A stretch of 64,000 nt of DNA from Pseudomonas sp. R76 (GCF_009834565.1 NZ_CP019428.1:3038001-3102000), one strand, 5' to 3'; shown: positions 54,060 through 63,461, counted from the stretch's first letter. Notes: generated by a model not told the origin, from the letters alone. Translations and numbers: made by a program.

Positions 54060-55081
54060 TACTTCAAGTTGCTTTTGAAAAAGGTGGCGAGCTTGGCGAA
54101 CGGGATCAGGTTCACCCGGTCGTAGAGGTCGACATGGCCTGCACCCGGGATGATCACCAGTTCCTTGGGTTCGGCGGCACGCTGGTAGGCGTCTTCGCTG
54201 AATTCGCGGGAGTGCGCATCGGCCCCGGCAATCAGCAACAGAGGGTGCGGGGAGATCGTCTCGATGTCGTTGAACGGATAGAAGTTCATGAACTTCACAT
54301 TGCTGGTCAGCGTGGGCCGTGTGGTGTTTTGCGGCGAAGCACTGGCTGGAGTGAATGCTCCGCGCGGGGTACGGTAGAAATCGTAGAACTCGTCGCCCAC
54401 CGCATCGCCAGTGAGGGTGTGCGGGGTGCCGCCGGTGTAGACGGTGTTGCCGCCCTGGAATTCCACATAACGCTGGTTGGCTGCCTGGCGCAACAGTTGT
54501 TGGCGCTGCGCCTGAGTGACACCCTGCTTGAGGCCGTTGCGGTTGGCAGCCCCCATATCGTACATGCTGACGGTGGCGATGGCCTTGAGTCGAGGGTCGA
54601 TCTTTGCCGCCGCGATGGCGAAACTACCGCTGCCGCAAATGCCGATTATGCCAATGCGCTCACGATCCACCAGCGGGCGAGTGCCGAGGAAGTCGACGGC
54701 GGCGCTGAAGTCTTCAACGTAGAGGTCAGGCAGCACCGCGTTGCGTGGCAAACCTGCGCTTTCACCCCAGAACGACAGGTCCAGGGAAAGGGTAACAAAG
54801 CCCTGTTCAGCCATTTTGGTGGCGTAGAGATTGGCGCTCTGTTCTTTTACGGCGCCCATCGGATGGCCAACGATTATCGCCGGATTTTTTGACCCCGCAG
54901 CAATATGCTTGGGTAAGAACAGATTGCCGGCGACCCGCATCCCATACTGATTATTGAAGGTGACCTTTTCCATTGTCACTGTGTCGCTGTTGTAGAAGTT
55001 GTCAGCACCGTTGGACATGTCGGCTCCTATTGAAGAAAAAGAAGTCACCAGCAAACCCAGGGCGAGCAATAGGCGTTTCAT
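54059..55081 (-). CDS. Secreted alpha/beta hydrolase
   Basis: A 340-residue hydrolase with a signal peptide (MKRLLLALGLLVTSFSSIGA). The oxyanion block is IIVGHPMGAVKEQ, the nucleophile lies in GICGSGSFAIAAA (Ser near 157), the acid in IAGADAHSREFS and the histidine in IPGAGHVDLYD. Relatives are YcjY/DUF1100-like esterases of unknown substrate. It is co-transcribed with the downstream MFS gene and divergent from an AraC regulator (gap 165 bp), a common regulated pair. Confidence 0.83.
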   Translation of the reverse strand: MKRLLLALGLLVTSFSSIGADMSNGADNFYNSDTVTMEKVTFNNQYGMRVAGNLFLPKHIAAGSKNPAIIVGHPMGAVKEQSANLYATKMAEQGFVTLSLDLSFWGESAGLPRNAVLPDLYVEDFSAAVDFLGTRPLVDRERIGIIGICGSGSFAIAAAKIDPRLKAIATVSMYDMGAANRNGLKQGVTQAQRQQLLRQAANQRYVEFQGGNTVYTGGTPHTLTGDAVGDEFYDFYRTPRGAFTPASASPQNTTRPTLTSNVKFMNFYPFNDIETISPHPLLLIAGADAHSREFSEDAYQRAAEPKELVIIPGAGHVDLYDRVNLIPFAKLATFFKSNLK

Positions 55082-55246
55082 AGGTTGAACCTTGGCGAAG
55101 TGGGGTGGCCCATTTTCCCGGTGCGCTCGAAGGTTCTGTAGTGTGTTTCACTGGAATACTTGCCTGATCCTCTGAGTGTGTGTGCTCACTTGGGACGCCA
55201 AGGGGCTGGCGCGGTAAAGTCCAGTGAAGAACAGAAAGAGCCCGCC

Positions 55247-56179
55247 ATGAAGACACAGCACATCCCCCAATCGCCTCTGCAAACGCTGGTTCAGTCGATT
55301 GCCTCGCGGGTCGCGGCACCCGGCGACTACCCCATGCCGATCCCGGGCCTGGGCTTTTATCGGCGTGAGCAGCCCGCTGCGCCGGTGGTGTGCATGGTCG
55401 AGCCGAGCATCGTCCTGGTTGCCCAGGGCGAGAAGCAATTATGGGTCGGTGGCCATGGCTATTCGTACGACACCGGCCGATTTCTGGTCACGTCACTGGA
55501 CATCCCGGCCAATTCGCAAGTGCTGGCCGCCAGCCCGTTGGAACCCTGCCTGGGCCTGACCTTCAAATTGGATCTACGCATCCTCGCCGAACTGATTGCC
55601 CAGAGTGGCGCGCCGCCGACGCGTGAGCGGGCGATACTGAAAGGAGTGGGTATTGGCACTGTCACCGATGGGATACTGGCGTCTTTCGCGCGCCTGGTTG
55701 CCTTACTGGACGAGCCTGAGGCGATACCGGTACTGGCTCCGCTGGTTCAGCGCGAGATCCACTACCGGTTGTTGCAAAGCGATCAGGCCAGCCGATTGCG
55801 CCAGATCTGTTCCGTTGATGGGCCGGGTTATCGAATAGCCAAGGCGATCGATTGGCTGAAACTGAATTACGGCGAACTGCTGCGCGTGGATGAATTGGCC
55901 GCGCGGGTACAAATGAGCGCGGCCACTTTTCACCATCACTTTCGCCAACTGACGGCCATGAGCCCGCTGCAGTATCAGAAGTGGTTGCGCTTGAACGAGG
56001 CGCGACGTTTGATGTTGAACGAGCATCGGGACGTGTCCAGTGCCGCGTTCCAAGTGGGCTATGAAAGCCCTTCACAGTTCAGTCGCGAGTACAGCCGACT
56101 GTTTGGCGTGCCGCCCAAGCGCGATATTGCTGCGCTGCGAGAGAGAACGGCCGTTACTGATCAGTCGTTGTCAGGTTAG
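55247..56179 (+). CDS. AraC-family regulator (AraC_N type)
   Basis: A 310-residue regulator. The N-terminal AraC_N domain (about 25-180) carries ISPTEP-like sequence in the form VCMVEPSIVLVAQGEKQLWVG. The C-terminal HTH pair (about 205-300) carries VDELAARVQMSAATFHHHFRQLTAMSPLQYQKWLRL and AFQVGYESPSQFSREYSRLFG. I chose the ATG at 55247, after GAAAGAG. It is divergent from the hydrolase-MFS pair and probably controls it. Its 3' end overlaps the GAF gene by 26 bp. Confidence 0.86.
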   Translation: MKTQHIPQSPLQTLVQSIASRVAAPGDYPMPIPGLGFYRREQPAAPVVCMVEPSIVLVAQGEKQLWVGGHGYSYDTGRFLVTSLDIPANSQVLAASPLEPCLGLTFKLDLRILAELIAQSGAPPTRERAILKGVGIGTVTDGILASFARLVALLDEPEAIPVLAPLVQREIHYRLLQSDQASRLRQICSVDGPGYRIAKAIDWLKLNYGELLRVDELAARVQMSAATFHHHFRQLTAMSPLQYQKWLRLNEARRLMLNEHRDVSSAAFQVGYESPSQFSREYSRLFGVPPKRDIAALRERTAVTDQSLSG

Positions 56180-56660
56180 CGAAAAAAATGCACCCAATCA
56201 GCCGCGCAAACAGGCTCAAGGTTTCCGGCAAGTTGGGGTCGTCAAACAACATCGCCCGCGAATCCAGCGCACACAGCGCGCCGAACAGGCGGCCATCGGG
56301 CAGGAAGATCGGCGCGCCGGCGTAGCTTTCGATGGCGTATTGCTTGACCACCGGGCGCGCAGCGAAGCGGCCGTTCTGGCTGATTTGCGGAATAAACAGG
56401 GTTTGCGGGTTGATGCAGAACTCACTGCACAGGGTGGTTTCCAGGTCGAGTACGTCATCGACATGAATGCCCATGTCGAGCGGATCGTGCACCGAGCACA
56501 CCACCCATTCCAGGTCGGTGAATTTGGCGATGCCGGCAAAGCGCATGCCGGTCAGGCGGGTAACCAGTTGCAGGATGCTGGTAGTGGCTTCGATTTCGGC
56601 GATGGCAGCGCGCTCATCGGCGCTGAGTAACGAATGGGCTGCGGTGACGCTTGGAAGCAT
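56154..56660 (-). CDS. GAF-domain protein
   Basis: A 168-residue protein consisting of a single GAF domain (RFAGIAKFTDLEWVVCSVHD, then YAGAPIFLPDGRLFGALCALDSRA). There is no fused kinase, cyclase or HTH. The Cys-containing motifs resemble free-standing GAF sensors that bind small ligands. The start at 56660 is preferred to 56675. It lies downstream of and convergent with the AraC gene. Confidence 0.78.
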   Translation of the reverse strand: MLPSVTAAHSLLSADERAAIAEIEATTSILQLVTRLTGMRFAGIAKFTDLEWVVCSVHDPLDMGIHVDDVLDLETTLCSEFCINPQTLFIPQISQNGRFAARPVVKQYAIESYAGAPIFLPDGRLFGALCALDSRAMLFDDPNLPETLSLFARLIGCIFFANLTTTDQ

Positions 56661-56714
56661 GCTTGAGCACTCCAATGGCGTGGCGGCCTGGGGGCCACCA
56701 CGCAGGGTCAGGTG

Positions 56715-58217
56715 TTAGTTAATGCGTGGATGCTGTTGCACCAGGTTCTGGCGCTTGGCTTCAAGCGCGGCAATTTCGGCGTCGATGTCTCCGATCTTCT
56801 GCTCGATATTGTCGTGGTGCTCTTGCAGGATTTCCTTGGCTTCTTCCATGTCCGAAGCGGCCGGGGCCGCGCCGCGCAGGGGCTTGTTGGCAGTTTCCTT
56901 CATGGTCAGGCCGGTGACCAGGCCGACCACGGCAAACACCATCAAGTAGTAGGCGGGCATGTACAGGTTGTTGGTGCTTTCCACCAGCCAGGCCACAGCG
57001 GTTGGGGTGAGGCCGGCGATCAATACCGAGACGTTGAACGCGCTGGCCAGCGCGCTGTAGCGCAAGTGCGTGGGGAACATCGCCGGCAGTGTCGAGGCCA
57101 TTACGCCGATAAAGAAGTTGAGGACCACGGCAAGAATCAGCAAGCCTGCGAAGATCAGGCCGATCTTGCCGCTGGTGATCAGCATGAACGCCGGGATCGA
57201 CAGAAACAGCAGACCGACGCTGCCAGCGATGATGAAGGGCTTGCGGCCGATCTTGTCGCTGACAAAGCCAATGAATGGCTGCACGAACAGCATGCCGACC
57301 ATGATCGCGATGATGATCAGCACGCCGCTGTTTTCTTTGTAATGCAGGTTATGCGACAGGTAGCTCGGCATATACGTGAGCAGCATGTAGTACGTCACGT
57401 TGGTGGCCGCGACGATGCCGATGCAGGTCAGCAGGCTGCGCCAGTGCTTGGTGGCGACTTCCTTGAACGACACTTTGGGACCGTGGGTCAGGCCCTGGCG
57501 GTCGCCTTGTTCGAGTTTGTCCATGTGCTGCTGGAAGGCTGGGGTTTCTTCCAGCGCGTGACGCAGATAAAGGCCGATGATGCCCAGGGGCAGGGCGAGG
57601 AAGAACGGCAGGCGCCAGCCCCACGCTTCGAAATCGGCTTCACCCAATATCGTTGAGATCAGCACCACCACACCCGCGCCGAGCACGAAGCCGGCGATGG
57701 AGCCGAAGTCCAGCCAGCTGCCGAGGAACCCGCGTTTGCGGTCCGGCGCATATTCGGCGACGAAGATCGAGGCGCCGGTGTATTCACCGCCCACCGAGAA
57801 CCCTTGGGCCATTTTGCACAGCAACAGCAGGATCGGCGCCCAGATGCCAATCGAGGCATAGCCGGGAATCAGGCCGATGGCGAAGGTGCTCAGGGACATG
57901 ATCACAATGGTGGCGGCAAGGACCTTCTGCCGCCCGTATTTGTCGCCCAGGGCGCCAAAGAACAGGCCGCCCAACGGGCGAATCAGGAACGGCACGGAGA
58001 ACGTACCCAGGGCAGCGATCATTTGTACGCTGGGCGAGGCGTCGGGGAAGAACACCTTACCGAGTACATAGGCGACGAACCCGTAGACGCCGAAGTCGAA
58101 CCATTCCATGGCGTTACCCAGGGCAGCGGCGGTGATTGCCTTGCGCACCTTGGTATCGTCGACGATGGTGATGTCTTTCAAACCGATGGGTTTGACGCTT
58201 TTCTTACGTATTTTCAT
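56715..58217 (-). CDS. proP: Proline/betaine osmolyte transporter
   Basis: A 500-residue MFS protein of the metabolite:H+ symporter (MHS) family, the same length as E. coli ProP. Signatures are MEWFDFGVYGFVAY, the motif GALGDKYGRQKVL, AQGFSVGGEYTGASIFVAEYAP and GFVSDKIGRKPF. The C-terminal tail (about 460-500; EEAKEILQEHHDNIEQKIGD) is a heptad-type coiled coil, the osmosensory feature of ProP. I chose the ATG at 58217 (MKIRKKSVKP). It takes up proline, glycine betaine and ectoine during osmotic upshift. Confidence 0.9.
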   Translation of the reverse strand: MKIRKKSVKPIGLKDITIVDDTKVRKAITAAALGNAMEWFDFGVYGFVAYVLGKVFFPDASPSVQMIAALGTFSVPFLIRPLGGLFFGALGDKYGRQKVLAATIVIMSLSTFAIGLIPGYASIGIWAPILLLLCKMAQGFSVGGEYTGASIFVAEYAPDRKRGFLGSWLDFGSIAGFVLGAGVVVLISTILGEADFEAWGWRLPFFLALPLGIIGLYLRHALEETPAFQQHMDKLEQGDRQGLTHGPKVSFKEVATKHWRSLLTCIGIVAATNVTYYMLLTYMPSYLSHNLHYKENSGVLIIIAIMVGMLFVQPFIGFVSDKIGRKPFIIAGSVGLLFLSIPAFMLITSGKIGLIFAGLLILAVVLNFFIGVMASTLPAMFPTHLRYSALASAFNVSVLIAGLTPTAVAWLVESTNNLYMPAYYLMVFAVVGLVTGLTMKETANKPLRGAAPAASDMEEAKEILQEHHDNIEQKIGDIDAEIAALEAKRQNLVQQHPRIN

Positions 58218-58370
58218 GCGGGCCACTCTAAAACAGAACAGGGGAGGTGCCATCGTTGCGATGGCACCGCTCTGTCAGTTCAGATACAAGAGGACATCAA
58301 ATAATTCACCACTATTTGCGTTTTTTTGCAGATGCATTGAACTTCGTGGCTTTACGAGGGAAATATCCGA

Positions 58371-58901
58371 ATGCCAGCCGCCGCCTCACGCCTGACCTAC
58401 CGCAAGCCCGAAGCCAGTGACGTGCAGCGATTGTTCGCGATCTTCGGCGACCCGCAGACTAACCTGTTCAATCCCAACGGCCCGATGGCCAGCCTGGCCG
58501 ACGCCCAACGCTTGCTCGACCACTGGCTCGAACAATGGGCCACTCAAGGCTACGGCTGGTGGGCGGTTGCCCGCAGCGAGCAGCCTGAGCGCATCATCGG
58601 CTTTGGGGGCGTGGCGCCGCTTAATTACCTGACCGAGCGGCGTATCAACCTGGGTTATCGCTTTGCCGTCGAGGCCTGGGGGCAGGGCTTCGCCACGCAG
58701 CTTGGCCGTGATGCGCTGGCGCAGGCGTTCGGACCGCTGCGGCTGCCGGCTGTGTTCGGGTTGGTGCGCCCGGACCACGCCGCGTCGATTCGTGTGCTGG
58801 AAAAGCTCGGCATGCAGCCTTTCGGCGTGCTCGACGATGTGCCGGGCCAGGCGCCTAGCCTGGTATTACGGATTTGTCGTCCTACAACTGCCGTTGATTG
58901 A
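58371..58901 (+). CDS. GNAT family acetyltransferase (RimJ/RimL-like)
   Basis: A 176-residue acetyltransferase. It contains LTYRKPEASDVQRLFAIFGD, IIGFGGVAPLNYL, the acetyl-CoA loop EAWGQGFATQLGRDAL (near 101-116) and the C-terminal RPDHAASIRVLEKLGMQ of the Acetyltransf_3 type. The acceptor, protein N-terminus or small amine, is not indicated. It is divergent from proP (gap 153 bp). Confidence 0.85.
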   Translation: MPAAASRLTYRKPEASDVQRLFAIFGDPQTNLFNPNGPMASLADAQRLLDHWLEQWATQGYGWWAVARSEQPERIIGFGGVAPLNYLTERRINLGYRFAVEAWGQGFATQLGRDALAQAFGPLRLPAVFGLVRPDHAASIRVLEKLGMQPFGVLDDVPGQAPSLVLRICRPTTAVD

Positions 58902-58984
58902 GCCGATCTATACCGGCCTGACACCTCAATAAACCGCAATCTTTGCGATTGACACCGCACAGGCAGCCCGCTATAAAAGTCACA

Positions 58985-58997
58985 GTTGTACGACGAC
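58985..58997 (+). promoter_or_regulatory. GTTGTACGACGAC site upstream of the hexuronate-type transporter
   Basis: This 13-base word is identical to the one at 42404-42416 (minus strand) and lies 48 bp before the transporter start. It is followed by ATATGACGTTACGTAT, a second symmetric stretch. The form is compatible with a FadR-type GntR operator; such regulators usually control sugar-acid transport genes. Confidence 0.4.
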
Positions 58998-59044
58998 ATA
59001 TGACGTTACGTATGTCCTACCTAACAAAAATAAAAAGTGATGCC

Positions 59045-60448
59045 ATGAATTTGAATGAGCCCCTCAACGCCCATCGCGTCGGCACGGCCGTCGGCAACTA
59101 TCGCTGGACCATCTGCGCGATGTTGTTCTTCGCCACCACCGTCAACTACCTCGACCGCCAGGTCCTCAGCCTATTAGCGCCGCAGCTGTCGACGCAATTT
59201 GGCTGGAGCAACACGGACTACGCCAACATTGCGGCGGTCTTCCAGTTTGTTTATGCGATTTCGATGCTGTTTGCCGGACGCTTTGTCGACAAGATCGGCA
59301 CTAAAGCCGCCTACGTGGTGGCGATTGGCATCTGGTCTTCGGGCGCCATCATGCATGCGTTCTCGGTGCCGATGGGCGAGGGCATTGCAGCGGTCAGCAC
59401 GGCTATCGGCCTGGCGGTGATTCCGGTATCGATTGCCGGTTTCATGCTGTCACGCGCCGTGCTGGCGATTGGCGAGGCGGGCAACTTCCCCATCGCGATC
59501 AAGGCCACCGCCGAATACTTCCCGAAAAAAGAACGCTCCCTGGCCACCGGTATTTTCAACTCCGGCGCTAACGTCGGCGCGATCCTGGCGCCGATCTGTG
59601 TGCCGTTGATTGCCGGGATTTGGGGCTGGGAAGCCGCCTTTATTGTCATCGGCGCGCTGGGCTTTGTATGGGTGGCGGTGTGGGCGGCGGTCTACGAAAA
59701 ACCGGAGCAGCAAAAACGCCTGTCGGCCGCAGAGCTGGCTTACATCCGCAGCGACCAGACCGTGCAGCCGTTCACACCTGAACCTGTCGGTACAGCGCCG
59801 AAGAAAGTCTCGTGGTTCAAGTTGCTGACTTACCGCCAGACCTGGGCGTTTGCCTTCGGTAAGTTCATGACTGACGGCGTGTGGTGGTTCTTCCTGTTCT
59901 GGCTGCCCACCTACTTGTCAGCGCAATACGGCATGAAAGGTGCCGATATCGTGATGCCGCTGGCTGTACTCTACAGCATGACCATGGTCGGCAGTATTGG
60001 CGGCGGCTGGTTCCCCAGCTACTTCATGGCCCGCGGCGACGCACCGTATGACGGCCGCATGAAAGCCATGCTGGTGATCGCGCTGTTCCCGCTGGTGGTG
60101 TTGCTGGCCCAGCCTTTCGGCTACCTGAGCTTCTGGGTGCCGGTGCTGTTGATCGGCGTGGGCGCCTCGGCGCACCAGGCGTGGTCGTGCAACATCTTTA
60201 CCACCGTGTCCGACATGTTCCCGCAAAAAACCGTGGCCTCGGTGGTCGGCATTGGCGGCATGGCGGGTGGCTTGGGCGGTGTGGTGATGACCAAGATTGG
60301 CGGTTGGGTGTTCGACTACTACAAGTCCATCAACGACATCCACACCGGCTACATGATCATGTTCGCAATCTGTGCCCTGGCTTACCTGGTGGCGTGGAGC
60401 GTGATGAAGGCGTTGGTGCCGCGTCATAAGGAAATCACTGATCTGTAA
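59045..60448 (+). CDS. MFS transporter for hexuronate/galactonate-type sugar acids (ExuT-like)
   Basis: A 467-residue MFS protein of the anion:cation symporter group. Marks are WTICAMLFFATTVNYLDRQVLSLLAP at segment 1, FAGRFVDKIGTKAAYV as motif A, GEAGNFPIAIKATAEYFPKKERSLATGIFNSGANVGA and the central loop before segment 7. The family carries hexuronates, galactonate and glucarate. No sugar-acid enzymes are adjacent, so the substrate is open. I chose the ATG at 59045; upstream in-frame ATGs lack ribosome sites. Confidence 0.87.
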   Translation: MNLNEPLNAHRVGTAVGNYRWTICAMLFFATTVNYLDRQVLSLLAPQLSTQFGWSNTDYANIAAVFQFVYAISMLFAGRFVDKIGTKAAYVVAIGIWSSGAIMHAFSVPMGEGIAAVSTAIGLAVIPVSIAGFMLSRAVLAIGEAGNFPIAIKATAEYFPKKERSLATGIFNSGANVGAILAPICVPLIAGIWGWEAAFIVIGALGFVWVAVWAAVYEKPEQQKRLSAAELAYIRSDQTVQPFTPEPVGTAPKKVSWFKLLTYRQTWAFAFGKFMTDGVWWFFLFWLPTYLSAQYGMKGADIVMPLAVLYSMTMVGSIGGGWFPSYFMARGDAPYDGRMKAMLVIALFPLVVLLAQPFGYLSFWVPVLLIGVGASAHQAWSCNIFTTVSDMFPQKTVASVVGIGGMAGGLGGVVMTKIGGWVFDYYKSINDIHTGYMIMFAICALAYLVAWSVMKALVPRHKEITDL

Positions 60449-60482
60449 AACGGACACAAACCTCAAAGCTGCGAAGATCTAA

Positions 60483-60570
60483 TGTGGGAGCGGGCTTGCC
60501 CGCGATGCAGGCACCGCGGTGTGACTGACACACCGAGGTGACACTATCGCGGGCAAGCCCGGCTCCCACA
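60483..60570. repeat. REP doublet (REPIN), CCGCGAT variant
   Basis: Inverted arms TGTGGGAGCGGGCTTGCCCG and a near complement lie between the transporter and the convergent MarR-GNAT gene. Confidence 0.9.
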
Positions 60571-60594
60571 AAGCCCGTCCACAGGGCGAATGCC

Positions 60595-61512
60595 TTACAG
60601 CTCACGCGCCCAGGTTTCACTCACCAGCGATTTGCCGAAACTGACCGTGGCCTCTTCATCAACCAGGTTGAACCCGGCCTTCTGATACAGCCTGCGCGCG
60701 TCGGTCAGCGCGTCCACCGTCCACAGCAACATACTTTTGTACCCTGCATTGCGTGCAAAGCGCAGGCATTCGTCCACCAGGCGCTGGCCGATGCCCATGC
60801 CGCGTGCACTGGCGTCCACATACAGCATGCGCAGCTTCGCCGTGGTTTCGTCATGGCGCACCACGAACACCGAACCCACCACTTCGCCGTCTTTTTCCGC
60901 GATCCAGCAACGCTCGCTGGCAGGGTCAAACTCGCGCAAGTACTTGGCGACAATCTCCGACACCAGCGCTTCAAACTCCCAGTTCCAGTTGTACTCGCGG
61001 GCATACAGCGCCGATTGCTGCTGCACCACCAGGCCCATATCGCCCGGTTGCGGGTCGCGCAGCAAGTAGCTCGGCGTGCGGCCTTGCAACAGTGTCTGGA
61101 TACGCTGCATGGCGGCCGTCAGTTGCTGTTGCTGCGATTCGGGCAGGGCCTCCAGCAAGGCAATGACTTCCTGTTGGGTCTGGTTTTCCAGCGGTGCGAG
61201 CACGGCGCGGCCGACGTCGCTGAGGTGCAATTGCACGGCGCGCGCGTCGGTGACAGAGCGGACTTTCTGGATCAAGCCTTTCTTTTCAAACCCGCTGATC
61301 AGCCGGCTCAGGTAACCCGCATCGAGGCCGAGCATCTGGCACAGGTCGGCGCTGGTCAGGTCGCCACGCGAGGAGAGTTCGTACATCACACGGATTTCGG
61401 TGAGGGAGAAGTCGCTTTGCAGAAGGTGTTCCTGCAGCACACCGATCTGGTGCGTGTAGAAACGGTTGAAACCGCGAATGATCGCGGCGCGTTCGACAAG
61501 GGTCGTAGACAT
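60595..61512 (-). CDS. MarR regulator-GNAT acetyltransferase fusion
   Basis: A 305-residue protein joining a MarR winged helix (about 5-140; FSLTEIRVMYELSSRGDLTSADLCQMLGLDAGYLSRLISGFEKKGLI) to a GNAT domain (about 155-300; CWIAEKDGEVVGSVFVV, LRMLYVDASARGMGIGQRLVDE). Such fusions are common in Pseudomonas, but the acetylated substrate is generally unknown. A 38-bp palindrome 15 bp before its start fits autoregulation. Confidence 0.87.
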   Translation of the reverse strand: MSTTLVERAAIIRGFNRFYTHQIGVLQEHLLQSDFSLTEIRVMYELSSRGDLTSADLCQMLGLDAGYLSRLISGFEKKGLIQKVRSVTDARAVQLHLSDVGRAVLAPLENQTQQEVIALLEALPESQQQQLTAAMQRIQTLLQGRTPSYLLRDPQPGDMGLVVQQQSALYAREYNWNWEFEALVSEIVAKYLREFDPASERCWIAEKDGEVVGSVFVVRHDETTAKLRMLYVDASARGMGIGQRLVDECLRFARNAGYKSMLLWTVDALTDARRLYQKAGFNLVDEEATVSFGKSLVSETWAREL

Positions 61513-61526
61513 GATGATGCTCGATT

Positions 61527-61564
61527 GGTTGCCTAAAGCAATTATATTGTTGCTTCAGGCAACC
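61527..61564. promoter_or_regulatory. 38-bp operator palindrome of the MarR-GNAT gene
   Basis: Arms GGTTGCCTAAAGCAA (61527-61541) and TTGCTTCAGGCAACC (61550-61564) match at 14 of 15 positions with an eight-base AT-rich centre. The site sits just upstream of the MarR-GNAT start and 16 bp after the stop of the upstream sorbosone-type gene. It is long enough to bind two dimers. Confidence 0.8.
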
Positions 61565-61580
61565 AAGTCAAACACTTTGT

Positions 61581-62873
61581 TCAGCGGTTACGCGTCACCC
61601 GCCAAATGGTGTTGGCCAGGTCATCGGCGATGATCAGCGCACCTTTCGGGTCCACCGTCACGCCCACCGGCCGTCCACGGGTCTTGCCGTCATCGCCGCG
61701 AAAGCCAGTGGCGAAGTCGATGGGTTCACCGGACGGCTTACCGTTACTGAACGGCACGAAGATCACCTTGTAGCCCACCGGGTTGTCGCGGTTCCAGCTG
61801 CCGTGCTCGCCGACGAATGCGCCGTCGGCGAATTTTTCACCCATGGCGGGGATGGAAAAATCCACGCCCAGCGCTGCAACGTGGGAGCCCAGGCTGTAAT
61901 CCGGCTTGATCGCCTCGGCGACTTTTGCCGGGTTCTGCGGTTGCGCGCGCGGGTCGACATTCTGGCCCCAGTAGCTGTAGGGCCAGCCATAGAAGGCGCC
62001 TTCACGCACCGAAGTCAGGTAGTCCGGCACCAGGTCCGGGCCGAGTTCATCGCGCTCGTTGGCCACCGCCCACAATTGCCCCGAGCCCGGCTGAATGGTC
62101 AGTGCGGTCGGGTTGCGAATGCCGGTGGCGTAGGGTTTGTGTGTGCCCGTGGCGGCGTCGATCTGCCAGACCATTGCCCGGTCGATTTCCACTTCCATGC
62201 CGCGCTCGGTGATGTTGCTGTTGGAGCCGATGCCCACGTAGAGCTGGCGACCGTCCTCGCTCACGGCCAGGGACTTGGTCCAGTGGTGGTTAATCTGCGC
62301 CGGCAGGTCGGTGATTTTGGTCGGCGGGCCGCTGGCCTTGGTCTGGCCGTCGGCATAGTCGAAGCGCACCAGCGCGTCCTGGTTGGCGACGTAGAGTTTG
62401 CCGTCGGCGAACGCCAGGCCGTAAGGCGCATTGAGGTTGTCGGCGAACACGGTTTTCAGTTCGTAGGTGCCGTCACCGTCGGCATCGCGCAGCAGGGTCA
62501 GGCGGTTGCCGCCCTTGACCTGGGTGTTGCCCTGGGCCTTGATCACGCTGGCAATCACGTCCTTGGGCTTGAGCTTGGCCGCGCTGCCGCCACGGCCTTC
62601 GGCAACCAGGATGTCGCCGTTGGGCAATACCAGGGTTTGGCGCGGGATCGCCAAATCGGTGGCGATGGCGGTGACGCTATAGCCTTCGGGCACCTTGGGT
62701 TTTTGCGCGCCCCAGGGCGTGGGTTCGGCAATTTTCATGCTCGGCAACAGGCTGCTTTGTTGTTCCGGCAATTTCGGATCAGGGCCACGGGCCTGGGTCT
62801 TGTCGCCTTCGCCACCGCAGGCAGCCAGCAACAGGGCGGTGCTGAGCAGGGTCAGTGTGTGGGACGTTTTCAT
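61581..62873 (-). CDS. Sorbosone dehydrogenase-like lipoprotein (PQQ-type propeller)
   Basis: A 430-residue predicted lipoprotein (lipobox LLAAC, Cys19) with a six-bladed propeller of the glucose/sorbosone dehydrogenase family. Blocks are ILVAEGRGG, GLAFADGKLYVANQDALVRFDY, NHHWTKSLAVSEDGRQLYVGIGSNSN, TGIRNPTALTIQPGSGQLWAVANERDELG and FVGEHGSWNRDNPVGY. Members use PQQ to oxidise sugars in the periplasm. It overlaps the DUF2231 gene by four bases. Confidence 0.85.
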   Translation of the reverse strand: MKTSHTLTLLSTALLLAACGGEGDKTQARGPDPKLPEQQSSLLPSMKIAEPTPWGAQKPKVPEGYSVTAIATDLAIPRQTLVLPNGDILVAEGRGGSAAKLKPKDVIASVIKAQGNTQVKGGNRLTLLRDADGDGTYELKTVFADNLNAPYGLAFADGKLYVANQDALVRFDYADGQTKASGPPTKITDLPAQINHHWTKSLAVSEDGRQLYVGIGSNSNITERGMEVEIDRAMVWQIDAATGTHKPYATGIRNPTALTIQPGSGQLWAVANERDELGPDLVPDYLTSVREGAFYGWPYSYWGQNVDPRAQPQNPAKVAEAIKPDYSLGSHVAALGVDFSIPAMGEKFADGAFVGEHGSWNRDNPVGYKVIFVPFSNGKPSGEPIDFATGFRGDDGKTRGRPVGVTVDPKGALIIADDLANTIWRVTRNR

Positions 62874-63286
62874 TTGGCACCTCCGGTACGCAGGCCGGTC
62901 CAGGTGGCGGCGAGCGTCAACACCGTGACGATCACCGACAGCACCAGGCCGGCAGGCATGGCGGCGTATGCGTCCTTGGCATGCTGGAAGGCATTGATCA
63001 GGCCCAGTACCCAGGTGGCCAACAGCAGCAGCACATACACAACAGGTTGACCTGCTTTACGCTCGGCGCGCAGCAGATTGACCAGCGCAAACAAAAACGC
63101 GAAACCCGCGAACACCAAGGCACCGGCGATCAGCCACGAGGCGAAGTTGGCCCATTGAATCTGGTAGGTCTGGGTGTAGGCGATGTCGCTGAGCAGGGCG
63201 CCGAGAAACAGCGGCACCGTGCCTGCCAATAAGGTCGCATGCAGCGGCCCCGGCGTTGAGCTTCTATAGACGGGAAGGGTAGTCAT
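62870..63286 (-). CDS. DUF2231 family membrane protein
   Basis: A 138-residue protein with four hydrophobic segments (near 15-35, 45-70, 80-100 and 110-130). It has the family pattern PGPLHATLLAGTVPLFLGALLSDIAY at the first segment and NAFQHAKDAYAAMPAGLVLS near the third. DUF2231 proteins often accompany periplasmic dehydrogenases, and this one overlaps the sorbosone-type gene (ATGA), suggesting an electron-transfer or anchoring role. I chose the ATG at 63286. Confidence 0.8.
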   Translation of the reverse strand: MTTLPVYRSSTPGPLHATLLAGTVPLFLGALLSDIAYTQTYQIQWANFASWLIAGALVFAGFAFLFALVNLLRAERKAGQPVVYVLLLLATWVLGLINAFQHAKDAYAAMPAGLVLSVIVTVLTLAATWTGLRTGGAK

Positions 63287-63461
63287 GTTGATGGCGGCTC
63301 CTTGTTGTACAACGCCCCTGGGGTCGGGGCAGCGCATAGGAGAGGAGCGCAGCGTTTGTCAGAAAGTTCAGGGTATTTCGTGTCGAAATATTATGAACCC
63401 ACTGGGTAGGCCTGGGCCTAACGCCGTATCATCCAACCCTTTGTCCCCGCCAGGCAGTGTT

